Shown here: one piece after another, positions 53,048-62,579 of the stretch
Layout: every line of letters starts with the position of its first letter
How positions within the stretch are numbered: position 1 is the stretch's first letter
Assembly (NCBI RefSeq): GCF_030125375.1
Contig: NZ_JASJUU010000008.1
Coordinates: 245,384-309,383, forward strand
Source: Pseudoalteromonas umbrosa
Lineage (GTDB): Bacteria > Pseudomonadota > Gammaproteobacteria > Enterobacterales > Alteromonadaceae
Direction of reading: 5' to 3'
Length of the DNA stretch: 64,000 nucleotides
The notes under the pieces: generated by a model
The model's database searches: none
What the model was told of the DNA's origin: nothing
The model's input: only the letters and a program-made list of their open reading frames with translations
Program-made: the position numbers and the translations under genes

Positions 53048-55576
53048 GCACAAATCCTCATGTGATGATTTAAATTGCGGGTACTTGCATAGTGGCGTAA
53101 ACCAAGGCAAGTTAAACCAATTAGATGAATATCCACCTTTTATCGTCTCATGATAGTGGAGTAGCGCAGAGTGATGATCACCTGTGAGTGTAAAAATCAC
53201 CGTTGCTCCATACGCGTATTCTATTTTGTCTGAGGTGAGCTTTATTACTTTATATAAATACTGTAGAGCATCGCTGTAGCGCTCTAGATGAGCCATTGCC
53301 TGGCCTGCAGCAATTAATTCATTGATAGACATATCTTCGCGCACACCATTGATTATCTGGTTGTATTGCTCTACAGCTAACTCGTTTTGCTCACCCAGTA
53401 ATAACAAATCTGCATAGTTAAGTCTCATCGCAAGGTTTTCAGGACTTAGCTCCGTCGCTTGCTTTGCAGCAGACAATGCCATTTCAATTTCCCCAGAGTA
53501 CAAATAAGCGAGAGAAAGGTTATTATAATCCTCAGAGCTTTTACTATTTTCTAAAACTGCTAGGTAACCTGCGGCGGCAGCCTGCCAGTGTCCATCAAAC
53601 ATATTAATATTTGCAATAAGCCGATGTGCCCTCGTAAAATCAGGGAATGTCTGAACAACTTCATGTAACAATGATTTAGATTCAATAACTTGACCATTAT
53701 TAAGATACATGACGGCCAAATTATATTTATTGTTTAAATCAGGTTTGAGTAACACAGACTTCAAATACATCTCTATTGCTTTATCTATTTGATGTCGTCT
53801 ATAGAAATAATAACCTTTTAGCTGATAACTCGATGCTGTCTCACCATAGACAGACAAACGGCGAAATAAATCGTCCGCGAGTTCTTGCTGCTGACTTTCA
53901 ATTGCCAGCACAATCCTGTCAACCAGATAAGGCTTAGATGATTTGTAGCGCTTTGGTGCTGTGTCGAGTAGCACTGCTAACCTATCAATGTACTGCTGCT
54001 CTCTATCAATATGATAGCGCTCCAGCAATAAATCTCTTACAAGGCTATACAGTGGTAAATAGTTAGGGTCCTGCTCAATCAAATCAAGCGCACGAGACAA
54101 GTTGGAATGAGAAAGATCTCCTTTGATATTAACTTCATGATAAACAGTGAGGTATTCCTCAAAGAAGGCCGTCTCTGTAGAGATAACGCTTTGCCTTTCA
54201 TCCTGCTGAGGCTGGCCAAGTAATTTAGTTGCAAACCGTTCATAGATTGAGTGAATAACAAAGTAATTATCTTTGCTCGTTTGCGTATTCAGTTCTCCCA
54301 AAACTAATTGGCTATCTCCACTGAGTAAGGAAAGGCGAACATTGCACTGAGTATGTTCGCACTTAACTTCAGGAAGAAATACCGCTGTCGCGCCGGTTGC
54401 CTTTGCCAAATCACCTACATCCTTGATATCACTATACTCTTTATGATTAATCAACTCCGCATTAGTCGCAGTTATAATGACTTGTCGAATTGCGCTATCA
54501 ATTGTAGCGTGCAACAAATTAGCGCCAACTCTCTCACTATGGTCGCTAACTGTTATTTGCGGCTCAAGCACCAAGGCATAATGAAGCTCGCTTTTTGGCT
54601 TTAAAAAAGACCACCCTAAATACACAATTAAGCACAACACACTCAACACAAAACCACTATAAACATATTTTACTCGTATTGGCATCTTGAGCTCATGCCC
54701 CGGTTCTTGTGTAGTTGACAATATCGCCGTATCGTCCGCATCGGTTACTTCGAGTAACGCCAACGTTCTGCCAAGCACCGAGCACACTTCTCTCGCTGAT
54801 GGACGTGACTCAGGCGATTTAGACAACATATTGCGTAGTAATTGAGTAAATTCAACGGGGGTATCAGGCGTTAAACTGCTAGGTTCAATAAACGCGGTGT
54901 GTTTGATGCACTCAGCCAGTTCAGAGCCTTTCGTTGTACCAAAAGGGTGGCAGCCAAAGAGAAACTCAAAGCAAAGCACGCCAAAAGAAAATACGTCCGT
55001 CGACTGTTCAACGGGCCTTCCTTCAAGTTGCTCTGGTGACATCGTACTTATACTGCCGAAACTCGCACCTAAGGGCTGATCTGATTTGTTGCTCTGTATC
55101 GAGTTTGCAATGCCAAAGTCAGACAGTTTTACCTCTGAGGTGTTGGAAATAAGGATATTGCTCGCTTTAATATCACAGTGAATAAGCCCTTGCTGGTGAA
55201 TATAGCAAAGACCATTGGCTACCTTTTCCAACAACGCGAACTTATCAGCTACGGTTAGTAGCTTTTGCTTCATGTACTTAGCTAATGTTTGACCAGGTAC
55301 GTATTCCAGTACCAGTAATAGTTCTGAGCCAACTTCAAGAATATCGTACAATTGAACAACATTTGGGTGATTAGCTTTGGCCATTAAACGCGCTTCGTAA
55401 AGCGCTCGCTCTCTCATTTTGAGGTCGTCTGATTGATTGCTTAACTTAATTCTTTTAACTGCAACTTGTCTATTTAGGCGAGTGTCATTGGCAAGAAACA
55501 CATCTCCCATCCCACCCGATGCAATGTGCTTGATTGGCGCTAAGTATGTATCAGAAAAGCATTCTTCACTGCGCAT
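52997..55576 (-). CDS. Membrane Ser/Thr protein kinase with TPR-rich extracytoplasmic region
   Basis: 859 residues. Kinase domain first: Gly-rich loop IASGGMGDVFLA at 18-29, Lys41 in VAVKRI, catalytic loop HCDIKASN with D135, and metal Asp D153 in SDFGIA. A single membrane segment lies at about 305-325 (SGFVLSVLCLIVYLGWSFL). The C-terminal half has TPR-like helices (YFYRRHQIDKAIEMYLKS, ANINMFDGHWQAAAAGYLAV, AYLYSGEIEMALSAAKQA). This is a Hanks-type kinase whose outer half may sense signals or bind proteins. All catalytic residues are intact. Single transcription unit. Confidence 0.93.
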   Translation of the reverse strand: MRSEECFSDTYLAPIKHIASGGMGDVFLANDTRLNRQVAVKRIKLSNQSDDLKMRERALYEARLMAKANHPNVVQLYDILEVGSELLLVLEYVPGQTLAKYMKQKLLTVADKFALLEKVANGLCYIHQQGLIHCDIKASNILISNTSEVKLSDFGIANSIQSNKSDQPLGASFGSISTMSPEQLEGRPVEQSTDVFSFGVLCFEFLFGCHPFGTTKGSELAECIKHTAFIEPSSLTPDTPVEFTQLLRNMLSKSPESRPSAREVCSVLGRTLALLEVTDADDTAILSTTQEPGHELKMPIRVKYVYSGFVLSVLCLIVYLGWSFLKPKSELHYALVLEPQITVSDHSERVGANLLHATIDSAIRQVIITATNAELINHKEYSDIKDVGDLAKATGATAVFLPEVKCEHTQCNVRLSLLSGDSQLVLGELNTQTSKDNYFVIHSIYERFATKLLGQPQQDERQSVISTETAFFEEYLTVYHEVNIKGDLSHSNLSRALDLIEQDPNYLPLYSLVRDLLLERYHIDREQQYIDRLAVLLDTAPKRYKSSKPYLVDRIVLAIESQQQELADDLFRRLSVYGETASSYQLKGYYFYRRHQIDKAIEMYLKSVLLKPDLNNKYNLAVMYLNNGQVIESKSLLHEVVQTFPDFTRAHRLIANINMFDGHWQAAAAGYLAVLENSKSSEDYNNLSLAYLYSGEIEMALSAAKQATELSPENLAMRLNYADLLLLGEQNELAVEQYNQIINGVREDMSINELIAAGQAMAHLERYSDALQYLYKVIKLTSDKIEYAYGATVIFTLTGDHHSALLHYHETIKGGYSSNWFNLPWFTPLCKYPQFKSSHEDLCLFGRNRATNDEYRVND

Positions 55577-56000
<424 letters not shown>

Positions 56001-56056
56001 GCACTGAAAGCGGGCGTAATACTATGAAAACCCCCGCCTTTTAGCAAGTATTTTTT

Positions 56057-56087
56057 TTGTAATCTGTGTTAACTGCACAGATTACAA
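56057..56087. terminator. Strong hairpin after nadA
   Basis: 12-base perfect stem (TTGTAATCTGTG / CACAGATTACAA) with a seven-base loop, 12 bases past the nadA stop on the minus strand. An A-run rather than T-run follows on that strand, so it may be a 3'-end protector rather than a simple terminator. Confidence 0.55.
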
Positions 56088-56099
56088 ACAAACTTGTTA

Positions 56100-57143
56100 T
56101 TAACGCTTTAAACTCGCTGAGAAATCAAGCATACGATTAAGTGAGCGTAATGCACCTTCACGTAGCTCCATATCAACAAATACTTCTTTGCCTTCAGGGT
56201 TGATAAGTGCTTCTTCAATCGCCTGTAAGCCATTCATTGCCATCCACGGGCAATGTGCACAACTACGACATGTTGCACCTTCACCTGCTGTTGGCGCTTC
56301 GAAGAACTCTTTCTCAGGGCAAAGCTGCTGCATCTTGTAAAAGATACCGCGATCGGTCGCCACGATAAACTTTTTGTTATCCATATCCTGCGCAGCTTTA
56401 ATAAGTTGGCTAGTTGAGCCCACTGCATCAGCTAAGTCAACAATTTCAGCTGGCGACTCAGGGTGAACAAGCACTGCCGCATCTGGGTGAAGCGCTTTCA
56501 TGTCTTTCAGCGCTTGCGTCTTGAATTCATCATGGACGATACAAGCACCGTTCCACATGATCATATCAGCGCCAGTTTTCTTCTGAATGTAAGAGCCTAA
56601 GTGCTTATCAGGGCCCCAAATAATGGTTTCCCCTTCAGAATCCAAATGCTCCACGATTTCAAGAGCACATGAAGATGTGACAATCCAATCTGCGCGCGCC
56701 TTTACCGCGGTAGACGTGTTTGCATATACAACAACCTTTCTTTCAGGGTGCTGATCACAAAACTTAGAAAACTCGTCTATTGGACAACCCACATCTAATG
56801 AGCAAGTTGCTGCCAATGTTGGCATCACAACGGTTTTCTCCGGCGTTAAGATTTTCGCTGTTTCACCCATGAAACGAACACCGGCGACGATAATAATATC
56901 TGCATCTTCTTGCTTAGCACCAAAACGTGCCATTTCTAATGAATCTGCAACACAACCCCCTGTTTCCTCTGCAAGCGCTTGGATCACAGGATCTGTGTAA
57001 TAATGGGCAACCAATACCGCGTTTTTCTCTTTTAACAATGACTTGATACGAGCTTTATACTGCTCTTTCTCTTCGTCATTTAACGGTGCTGGCTTTGGAG
57101 GAAATATATAATCCTCAGGCATGATTTGTTCTGCTAGACTCAT
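56100..57143 (-). CDS. nadA: Quinolinate synthase A
   Basis: 4Fe-4S enzyme that condenses iminoaspartate with dihydroxyacetone phosphate to quinolinate in NAD synthesis. Three cluster cysteines are in CSLDVGCPID, TSSCALEIVEHL and GATCRSCAHCPWMAMN. Also LVAHYYTDPVIQALAEETGG and VVYANTSTAVKARADW. I chose ATG 57143 because it gives 347 residues and the E. coli-like start; a GTG 21 bases upstream would add seven residues. Monocistronic on the minus strand, between the tRNA-Lys array and tRNA-Ser. Confidence 0.97.
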   Translation of the reverse strand: MSLAEQIMPEDYIFPPKPAPLNDEEKEQYKARIKSLLKEKNAVLVAHYYTDPVIQALAEETGGCVADSLEMARFGAKQEDADIIIVAGVRFMGETAKILTPEKTVVMPTLAATCSLDVGCPIDEFSKFCDQHPERKVVVYANTSTAVKARADWIVTSSCALEIVEHLDSEGETIIWGPDKHLGSYIQKKTGADMIMWNGACIVHDEFKTQALKDMKALHPDAAVLVHPESPAEIVDLADAVGSTSQLIKAAQDMDNKKFIVATDRGIFYKMQQLCPEKEFFEAPTAGEGATCRSCAHCPWMAMNGLQAIEEALINPEGKEVFVDMELREGALRSLNRMLDFSASLKR

Positions 57144-57265
57144 TCTCTCGACCACATAGTCCACATTGCATAATTGCCGCGAATTATACGAAAAATACGG
57201 AGATAATCCTAGTAATAGACGATATTCACAAAGAATATTTAAGAATAAATGAATCGAAAAGATAA

Positions 57266-57341
57266 TGGTGGGTCATGATGGACTCGAACCATCGACCAAT
57301 GGATTAAAAGTCCACTGCTCTACCAACTGAGCTAATGACCC
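57266..57341 (-). tRNA. tRNA-Lys(TTT), array copy nearest nadA
   Basis: 76 bases with encoded CCA. Acceptor stem GGGTCAT / ATGACCC, discriminator A, D-arm AGCTCAGTTGGTAGAGC, anticodon loop CTTTTAA giving TTT, T-loop GGTTCGAGTCC. Last copy in the direction of transcription of an array of eleven, which runs from 58345 to 57266. Confidence 0.97.
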
Positions 57342-57366
57342 GCTCGAGGAGATTTTAAATCTTGAA

Positions 57367-57442
57367 TGGTGGGTCATGATGGACTCGAACCATCGACCAA
57401 TGGATTAAAAGTCCACTGCTCTACCAACTGAGCTAATGACCC
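57367..57442 (-). tRNA. tRNA-Lys(TTT), array copy
   Basis: Identical to its neighbours; spacer of 25 bases to the copy at 57266. Confidence 0.97.
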
Positions 57443-57465
57443 GCTCGGGAAGTTTTAGACTTGAA

Positions 57466-57541
57466 TGGTGGGTCATGATGGACTCGAACCATCGACCAAT
57501 GGATTAAAAGTCCACTGCTCTACCAACTGAGCTAATGACCC
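57466..57541 (-). tRNA. tRNA-Lys(TTT), array copy
   Basis: Identical gene; spacer of 23 bases on its left side. Confidence 0.97.
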
Positions 57542-57568
57542 GCTCAAGAAATTTTTTTAGCTTAATAA

Positions 57569-57644
57569 TGGTGGGTCATGATGGACTCGAACCATCGACC
57601 AATGGATTAAAAGTCCACTGCTCTACCAACTGAGCTAATGACCC
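57569..57644 (-). tRNA. tRNA-Lys(TTT), array copy
   Basis: Identical gene; spacer of 27 bases on its left side, with a T-run. Confidence 0.97.
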
Positions 57645-57669
57645 GCTCGGGAAATTGTTTAAGCTTAAA

Positions 57670-57745
57670 TGGTGGGTCATGATGGACTCGAACCATCGAC
57701 CAATGGATTAAAAGTCCACTGCTCTACCAACTGAGCTAATGACCC
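57670..57745 (-). tRNA. tRNA-Lys(TTT), array copy
   Basis: Identical gene; left spacer of 25 bases. Confidence 0.97.
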
Positions 57746-57767
57746 GCTCGGGAAATTTTAAGCTTAA

Positions 57768-57843
57768 TGGTGGGTCATGATGGACTCGAACCATCGACCA
57801 ATGGATTAAAAGTCCACTGCTCTACCAACTGAGCTAATGACCC
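57768..57843 (-). tRNA. tRNA-Lys(TTT), array copy
   Basis: Identical gene; left spacer of 22 bases, which shares the CGCTCGGGAAATTTTAAGCT pattern with other spacers. Confidence 0.97.
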
Positions 57844-57868
57844 GCTCTGATATCCAGGGTTAAGCTAA

Positions 57869-57944
57869 TGGTGGGTCATGATGGACTCGAACCATCGACC
57901 AATGGATTAAAAGTCCACTGCTCTACCAACTGAGCTAATGACCC
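57869..57944 (-). tRNA. tRNA-Lys(TTT), array copy
   Basis: Identical gene; left spacer of 25 bases with a divergent sequence. Confidence 0.97.
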
Positions 57945-57968
57945 GCTCTGGATATGGATGTGCTTAAA

Positions 57969-58044
57969 TGGTGGGTCATGATGGACTCGAACCATCGACC
58001 AATGGATTAAAAGTCCACTGCTCTACCAACTGAGCTAATGACCC
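57969..58044 (-). tRNA. tRNA-Lys(TTT), array copy
   Basis: Identical gene; left spacer of 24 bases. Confidence 0.97.
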
Positions 58045-58071
58045 GCTCGGGGATATGAATAACACTTAAAA

Positions 58072-58147
58072 TGGTGGGTCATGATGGACTCGAACCATCG
58101 ACCAATGGATTAAAAGTCCACTGCTCTACCAACTGAGCTAATGACCC
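58072..58147 (-). tRNA. tRNA-Lys(TTT), array copy
   Basis: Identical gene; left spacer of 27 bases. Confidence 0.97.
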
Positions 58148-58169
58148 GCTCGGGATATTTTAAGCTTAA

Positions 58170-58245
58170 TGGTGGGTCATGATGGACTCGAACCATCGAC
58201 CAATGGATTAAAAGTCCACTGCTCTACCAACTGAGCTAATGACCC
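58170..58245 (-). tRNA. tRNA-Lys(TTT), array copy
   Basis: Identical gene; left spacer of 22 bases. Confidence 0.97.
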
Positions 58246-58269
58246 GCTCATATCAAAATTAAGCAAAAG

Positions 58270-58345
58270 TGGTGGGTCATGATGGACTCGAACCATCGAC
58301 CAATGGATTAAAAGTCCACTGCTCTACCAACTGAGCTAATGACCC
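58270..58345 (-). tRNA. tRNA-Lys(TTT), first copy in transcription order
   Basis: Identical gene; left spacer of 24 bases. It is 48 bases downstream of the promoter candidate at 58394. Confidence 0.97.
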
Positions 58346-58393
58346 ACTCATTACAGCAAGATGTTTATAACGTATCGCCTGCTGCGGGCGCTT

Positions 58394-58421
58394 ATAATAC
58401 TTATTTAAAATTCTAGTGCAA
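58394..58421 (-). promoter_or_regulatory. Candidate promoter of the tRNA-Lys array
   Basis: On the minus strand: TTGCAC at 58416-58421 and TATTAT at 58394-58399, 16 bases apart, followed by a GC-rich stretch AAGCGCCCGC. A GC-rich discriminator is typical of stringently controlled stable-RNA promoters, so growth-rate control is likely (inference). Confidence 0.7.
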
Positions 58422-58496
58422 CTGAATTACGCTGTTTTTTTTAAATTTTATGCCTAAGCGCCTATTTTTACACCACAGTGTTCACAAAGCAGCTTA

Positions 58497-59252
58497 TTAC
58501 AGCTTAGATAAACGCTCTGTTGCCAATTTTGCAGCAGTGGTGCTTGGGTATTCTTTTATCAACGCATTAAACAATTGTGTCGCTTTTGCCTTGTCTCCAG
58601 CATTTGCAGCCAATGTGCCAAGCTTCAACATCGCATCAGGACGCTTGTTTGAGTCAGGGAACTGCTCAACAACAATGGTAAAGTGCTTAATCGCTTCGGC
58701 AGGCTTGCTTTTTATAGATTGTAGCTGGCCTAACCAATAATGCGCATTCGGAATATATACTGACTCTGGGAATTGTTGCAAAAAGCTTTGAAACTCAGGA
58801 ATTGCCGCATCATAGCGCTTATCCTTCATGATCAGGGCAACCGCGCGATCATAAGCTTCATTCTCAGAGAGGTTAGAGCTCACCGCTTGTTCACCGACAG
58901 TAGGAATAGCCGTCGCAGCAATGTCAGATTTGGTTTGCTCATAAACTTGGCTAACGCGGTTTTCAATTTCTTGATAAAGCTCACGTTGGCGCTGCAATAC
59001 TTTTTCCAGTTTATAGCTTTGCTCGTCGGTAAATCCACGAACTTGGCTGACTTCGTCTTGCAATTGCTGCAACTGTAATTGTAGGTCTGCCTGCACTCGA
59101 TTTCGATTTGTCATCATTTTTTCAAGTTCGGCAACGCGCTGTTCAAGCGACTTTTGATTATTTGCAGCATCATAAACAGTAGCGGGAGCTGCCAAAACCT
59201 GGGAGCTCCCGCTAAGAAAGATGATGGCTGCCAAAATAGTTTTCGGCTTCAT
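58497..59252 (-). CDS. cpoB: Tol-Pal cell-division coordinator CpoB (YbgF)
   Basis: Periplasmic protein that links Tol-Pal to PBP1b during septal wall synthesis. Signal peptide MKPKTILAAIIFLSGSSQVLA. A coiled-coil N-terminal domain (about 28-110: SLEQRVAELEKMM, LQLQLQQLQDEVSQVRG) and a C-terminal TPR domain of about 120 residues (YDRAVALIMKDKRYDAAIPEFQ, YIPNAHYWLGQLQ, DAMLKLGTLAANAGD). 251 residues. It ends the tol operon, 17 bases after pal, as in E. coli. Confidence 0.95.
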   Translation of the reverse strand: MKPKTILAAIIFLSGSSQVLAAPATVYDAANNQKSLEQRVAELEKMMTNRNRVQADLQLQLQQLQDEVSQVRGFTDEQSYKLEKVLQRQRELYQEIENRVSQVYEQTKSDIAATAIPTVGEQAVSSNLSENEAYDRAVALIMKDKRYDAAIPEFQSFLQQFPESVYIPNAHYWLGQLQSIKSKPAEAIKHFTIVVEQFPDSNKRPDAMLKLGTLAANAGDKAKATQLFNALIKEYPSTTAAKLATERLSKL

Positions 59253-59269
59253 AACATCTCTTGTCTAAA

Positions 59270-59803
59270 TTAGTATACCAATACCGCGCGACGGTTCTTA
59301 GCAAAAGCTTCTTCTGTGCGCGACTTAACCATTGGCTTTTCTTCACCATAACTCACTACAGAGATTTGGCTTTCAGAAACACCTAGGCTCTCAAGGTATT
59401 TAGCAACTGACTTACCACGGCTTTCACCTAGTGCGATGTTGTACTCAGGTGTACCACGCTCATCCGCGTGACCTTCAACAAGTACTTTTACACTTGGGTT
59501 TTTCACTAGGAAGTCTGCGTGTGCTTGTAGTAACTCAACATATTCGCTACGTACTGTAGAGCGGTCAAAATCGAAGTATACGATTTGCTCTTGACGCAAA
59601 GCTTCATACTTCTCTTGAAGTTTCTCTTCAGCAGTCTTTTGACGATCGATAGTATTTACATCTACCTTGTCATTGCTGTTTGAAGAAGCATTTGTCTGCT
59701 GGCTATCACCACCATCAACATTACCAGATGATGAGCTACATGCAGCTAAAGTCATTACAGGCAACGCTACCAATAAAGCCTTTAAAGTTTTGTTAAGTTG
59801 CAT
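59270..59803 (-). CDS. pal: Peptidoglycan-associated lipoprotein Pal
   Basis: Outer-membrane lipoprotein that binds peptidoglycan and TolB. Lipobox TLAAC with Cys22. A Ser/Asn-rich linker precedes the OmpA-like domain: QIVYFDFDRSTVRSEYVELL, VLVEGHADERGTPEYNIALGE with the peptidoglycan-binding Asp and Arg, and SVVSYGEEKP. 177 residues. Between tolB and cpoB. Confidence 0.97.
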   Translation of the reverse strand: MQLNKTLKALLVALPVMTLAACSSSSGNVDGGDSQQTNASSNSNDKVDVNTIDRQKTAEEKLQEKYEALRQEQIVYFDFDRSTVRSEYVELLQAHADFLVKNPSVKVLVEGHADERGTPEYNIALGESRGKSVAKYLESLGVSESQISVVSYGEEKPMVKSRTEEAFAKNRRAVLVY

Positions 59804-59844
59804 CGAGTATATTCCTATATCTTTATAAGTCTAACCAGTAAATA

Positions 59845-61203
59845 TTACTGTAAAAACGGCGACCAGGCCGGTGCCTTCACTTGCCCGTCAAGTACTGGCA
59901 ATCTCGCTTTAAAGCGACCGTCCATCGACACCAGGGCCAAAACCTGCTTATTATTATGCAGGGTACTGTAAATAATCATAGAGCCGTTCGGCGCAATACT
60001 CGGTGATTCATCGAGTCTCGTACGAGTTAACACCTGAAACAGCCCTGAATCAAATTCTTTCTTTGCTATATGGTACTGACCTAAAGTGCGATTTACCATT
60101 ACTAATTGCTTACCATCTGGCGTTATTGAACCTGCTAAGTTCATATCGCCATCGAAAGTGACACGTCTAGATCTACCAGTATCTAAATTTAACTTATAAA
60201 TCTGGGCATTACCACCCCTTTCAGACGTATACACAATTTCACGGCCATTTGGGTGCCAACTTGGCTCAGTATCTATACTTCTGTGCTTAGTTAAGCGCTT
60301 TTCGACGCGTGTTTCTAAGTCAATCAAGTACACCTCTGTCGCACCGCCTTTGTCTTTAGATAATACAACCAGCATTTGTGACCCATCTGGCGAGAACTGT
60401 GGTGCACCATTGATGCCAGGGTAGCTGGTTAACTTTTCACGTTTACCAGTGTATATATCTTGAACATAGACCTGAGATTGGCGGTTTTCAAAGGTAACAT
60501 ACGCTAATTTATTGCCATCAGGTGACCATGCAGGTGACATCAGTGGCTCTTTTGAGCGCAGTAATACTTGCTCATTAAAGCCGTCATAATCAGCAACCAC
60601 AAGCTGATAAGGCTTATCTTGCTCTTCTCGCACAATCACATACGCAATTTTAGTTCTAAATGCGCCGCGCTCGCCAGTAAGGGCCTCATATACCACGTCA
60701 CTTATCTGATGTGAGTAGTATCTAAATGAATCACTGTCAATCACACTCTGACGGCTTTCCAAGATATGATCTTGGCTTTTCATTAATTTGCCGTTACTCA
60801 TCATACGCGTTTCGCCGCCTGTGATCTGCGCACGTAAAACATCAATCAATTCATATTTTACTAAATAGCGATTCGCTGGCTGTTGAGTAATAGTACCCAC
60901 AATAATCGCTTCAACACCCAAGTTGACCCAGGCGTCATAGTCGACTTCTTCATCTGTGGTTGGCAGTTGCGGCATCTGCTCTTCAGACACCGCTTTAAAC
61001 TTACCACTGCGCATCAAATCTGCTGCAACAACCGAACTAATCTCTGAAGGGGCTTCACCGTTACCTATGTATTTAAATGGCACCACCCCTAACGGGCGTG
61101 CACTGTCAACGCCTTCAGTGATGACAATTTCCAACGCCGCATGGGCAAGTGTTGTCATACCGAAAGCAAAAACCAGAACTATGTTTTTTAAATGCTTTAA
61201 CAT
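59845..61203 (-). CDS. tolB: Tol-Pal periplasmic protein TolB
   Basis: Periplasmic beta-propeller that relays between TolA and Pal. Signal peptide MLKHLKNIVLVFAFGMTTLAHA; N-terminal domain ALEIVITEGVDSARPLGVVPF; C-terminal WD40-like blades with repeated PDG motifs (MSPAWSPDGNKLAYV, GAPQFSPDGSQMLVV, TEPSWHPNGREIVYT, GSITPDGKQL, SPSIAPNGSMIIY). 452 residues. Nine bases downstream of tolA. Confidence 0.96.
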   Translation of the reverse strand: MLKHLKNIVLVFAFGMTTLAHAALEIVITEGVDSARPLGVVPFKYIGNGEAPSEISSVVAADLMRSGKFKAVSEEQMPQLPTTDEEVDYDAWVNLGVEAIIVGTITQQPANRYLVKYELIDVLRAQITGGETRMMSNGKLMKSQDHILESRQSVIDSDSFRYYSHQISDVVYEALTGERGAFRTKIAYVIVREEQDKPYQLVVADYDGFNEQVLLRSKEPLMSPAWSPDGNKLAYVTFENRQSQVYVQDIYTGKREKLTSYPGINGAPQFSPDGSQMLVVLSKDKGGATEVYLIDLETRVEKRLTKHRSIDTEPSWHPNGREIVYTSERGGNAQIYKLNLDTGRSRRVTFDGDMNLAGSITPDGKQLVMVNRTLGQYHIAKKEFDSGLFQVLTRTRLDESPSIAPNGSMIIYSTLHNNKQVLALVSMDGRFKARLPVLDGQVKAPAWSPFLQ

Positions 61204-61212
61204 GGTTTTCCT

Positions 61213-62151
61213 TTAAAGATTGGGTTTAATCGTTAAATTAATATTCTTAAGTTGTTCAAACACATCTTTGTCTTTTGAAACAGGCAGTGTATCTGCCATA
61301 CGAACCGCACGAAGTGCCGCTTCACACACTAACTTATCTCCACCTAACGAATTAGCTTGTGTAACCAAGCCATTGAAGCCTAAACGAATGTTCAAACGAC
61401 ACTGCTTACCCTTCATTTTTTCGTCTATTAATAGGTTAGACTGAATACGCTGCATGATCAGGGCTTTATATTTGTCCACTTCGCCAAGTACTTGTTGCTG
61501 CCTCACTTTCGCACGTGCAGCCTGCTCTTGTGCTAACTGCTCTTGCAAAAGCTGCTCTTGCAATGCTTTTTGACGTGCTTGCTCAGCGGCTTCTGCTTTG
61601 CGCTTCGCCTCTTCTTCTTGACGCTTACGTTGGGCTTCAGCTTGTCTTAAACGATCCTCTTCAGATTTACGTTTCTCGGCTGCCGCTTTTGCAGCTTGCT
61701 CAGCTTGTAGCCTTTCTTTTCTGGCCTTTTCTGCATCAGCGCGCTGCTTTTGCTCGACCTCACGGGCTTTTTTCGCTTGCGCTTCAGCTTTGCGTTTTTC
61801 AGCCAGCTTAGCTTGACGTTGCTGTTCAAGCTTTTTAATGCGCCTTGCTTCCGCTTCACGATCTTTGCGTGCTTGCACCGCGCGACGCTCTAAATCACGG
61901 ATACGTTTTTCTTCTGCACGCTTTTGAGCATCTTCAGCTTGCTTGAGCTCTGCAATTTTGCGCTCGACTGCACGCTGGTCCACAGAAATCGCTGAAACCG
62001 CTTTTTCCTGCTCTTCTTGCATAACTGGATTTAATTGCACCTGCATTACCGTGGGCTTAGACATTTGCAAATTAGCTGAAGCAAACAACATACCCGCTAA
62101 CGCGATGTGAAGCAGAAACGACTTGATAATTCCGCTTGTTAACGCATCCAT
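61213..62151 (-). CDS. tolA: Tol-Pal protein TolA
   Basis: Inner-membrane protein that spans the periplasm to TolB/Pal. N-terminal anchor at residues 5-25 (SGIIKSFLLHIALAGMLFASA), then a long Ala/Lys/Glu/Arg helix to about 220 with repeated EKRKAEAQAKKA-type blocks, and a C-terminal globular domain (YKALIMQRIQSNLLIDEKM, CRLNIRLGFNGLVTQANSLGG, CEAALRAVRMADTLPV). 312 residues (421 in E. coli), a shorter helical arm. The start overlaps tolR's stop by one base. Confidence 0.94.
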   Translation of the reverse strand: MDALTSGIIKSFLLHIALAGMLFASANLQMSKPTVMQVQLNPVMQEEQEKAVSAISVDQRAVERKIAELKQAEDAQKRAEEKRIRDLERRAVQARKDREAEARRIKKLEQQRQAKLAEKRKAEAQAKKAREVEQKQRADAEKARKERLQAEQAAKAAAEKRKSEEDRLRQAEAQRKRQEEEAKRKAEAAEQARQKALQEQLLQEQLAQEQAARAKVRQQQVLGEVDKYKALIMQRIQSNLLIDEKMKGKQCRLNIRLGFNGLVTQANSLGGDKLVCEAALRAVRMADTLPVSKDKDVFEQLKNINLTIKPNL

Positions 62152-62579
62152 TAAATATCCTCAAACGATTTAGTCATCAGGCCAACAGAAGGCACACCGG
62201 CATTTTTCAAAAAGTCCATAAGTAATAAAACTTCTTGATATGAAACTCGGCCAGAACCTTTAATCATCACTGGTGTATCCGGATTTTGTTGCAACTTTAA
62301 TTTAATTACCGCCGCAACTTCAACTGCATCCATTGGCGCTTCAGGGTCGGTACCGACAGACACATAATAACGGCCTTCTGCATCGATACTGGCAATAATC
62401 GGCGGTGCATCTTTAGTCTCAACTAAATCAGACTCTTGCATTTGCGGTAAATCCACTTTTACACCATGGGTAATAAGTGGTGCTGTCGCCATAAAAATGA
62501 TCAGCAACACAAGCATGACATCAATGTAGGGAACAACATTGATCTCTGCAACCGGTCTTCTTTTTTTAGGCTGATACAT
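62151..62579 (-). CDS. tolR: Tol-Pal protein TolR
   Basis: ExbD-like partner of TolQ in the proton channel. KKRRPVAEINVVPYIDVMLVLLIIFMATAPL: transmembrane helix with Asp near residue 20 as the channel residue, followed by a periplasmic domain (VDLPQMQES, VMIKGSGRVSYQEVLLLMDFL). 142 residues. Overlaps tolQ by 14 bases. Confidence 0.96.
   Translation of the reverse strand: MYQPKKRRPVAEINVVPYIDVMLVLLIIFMATAPLITHGVKVDLPQMQESDLVETKDAPPIIASIDAEGRYYVSVGTDPEAPMDAVEVAAVIKLKLQQNPDTPVMIKGSGRVSYQEVLLLMDFLKNAGVPSVGLMTKSFEDI

Noticed and set aside
57266..58345. CRISPR-like appearance of evenly spaced repeats
   Set aside because: The repeat is a full tRNA-Lys with cloverleaf and CCA end; spacers are short and related, and no cas genes are present.
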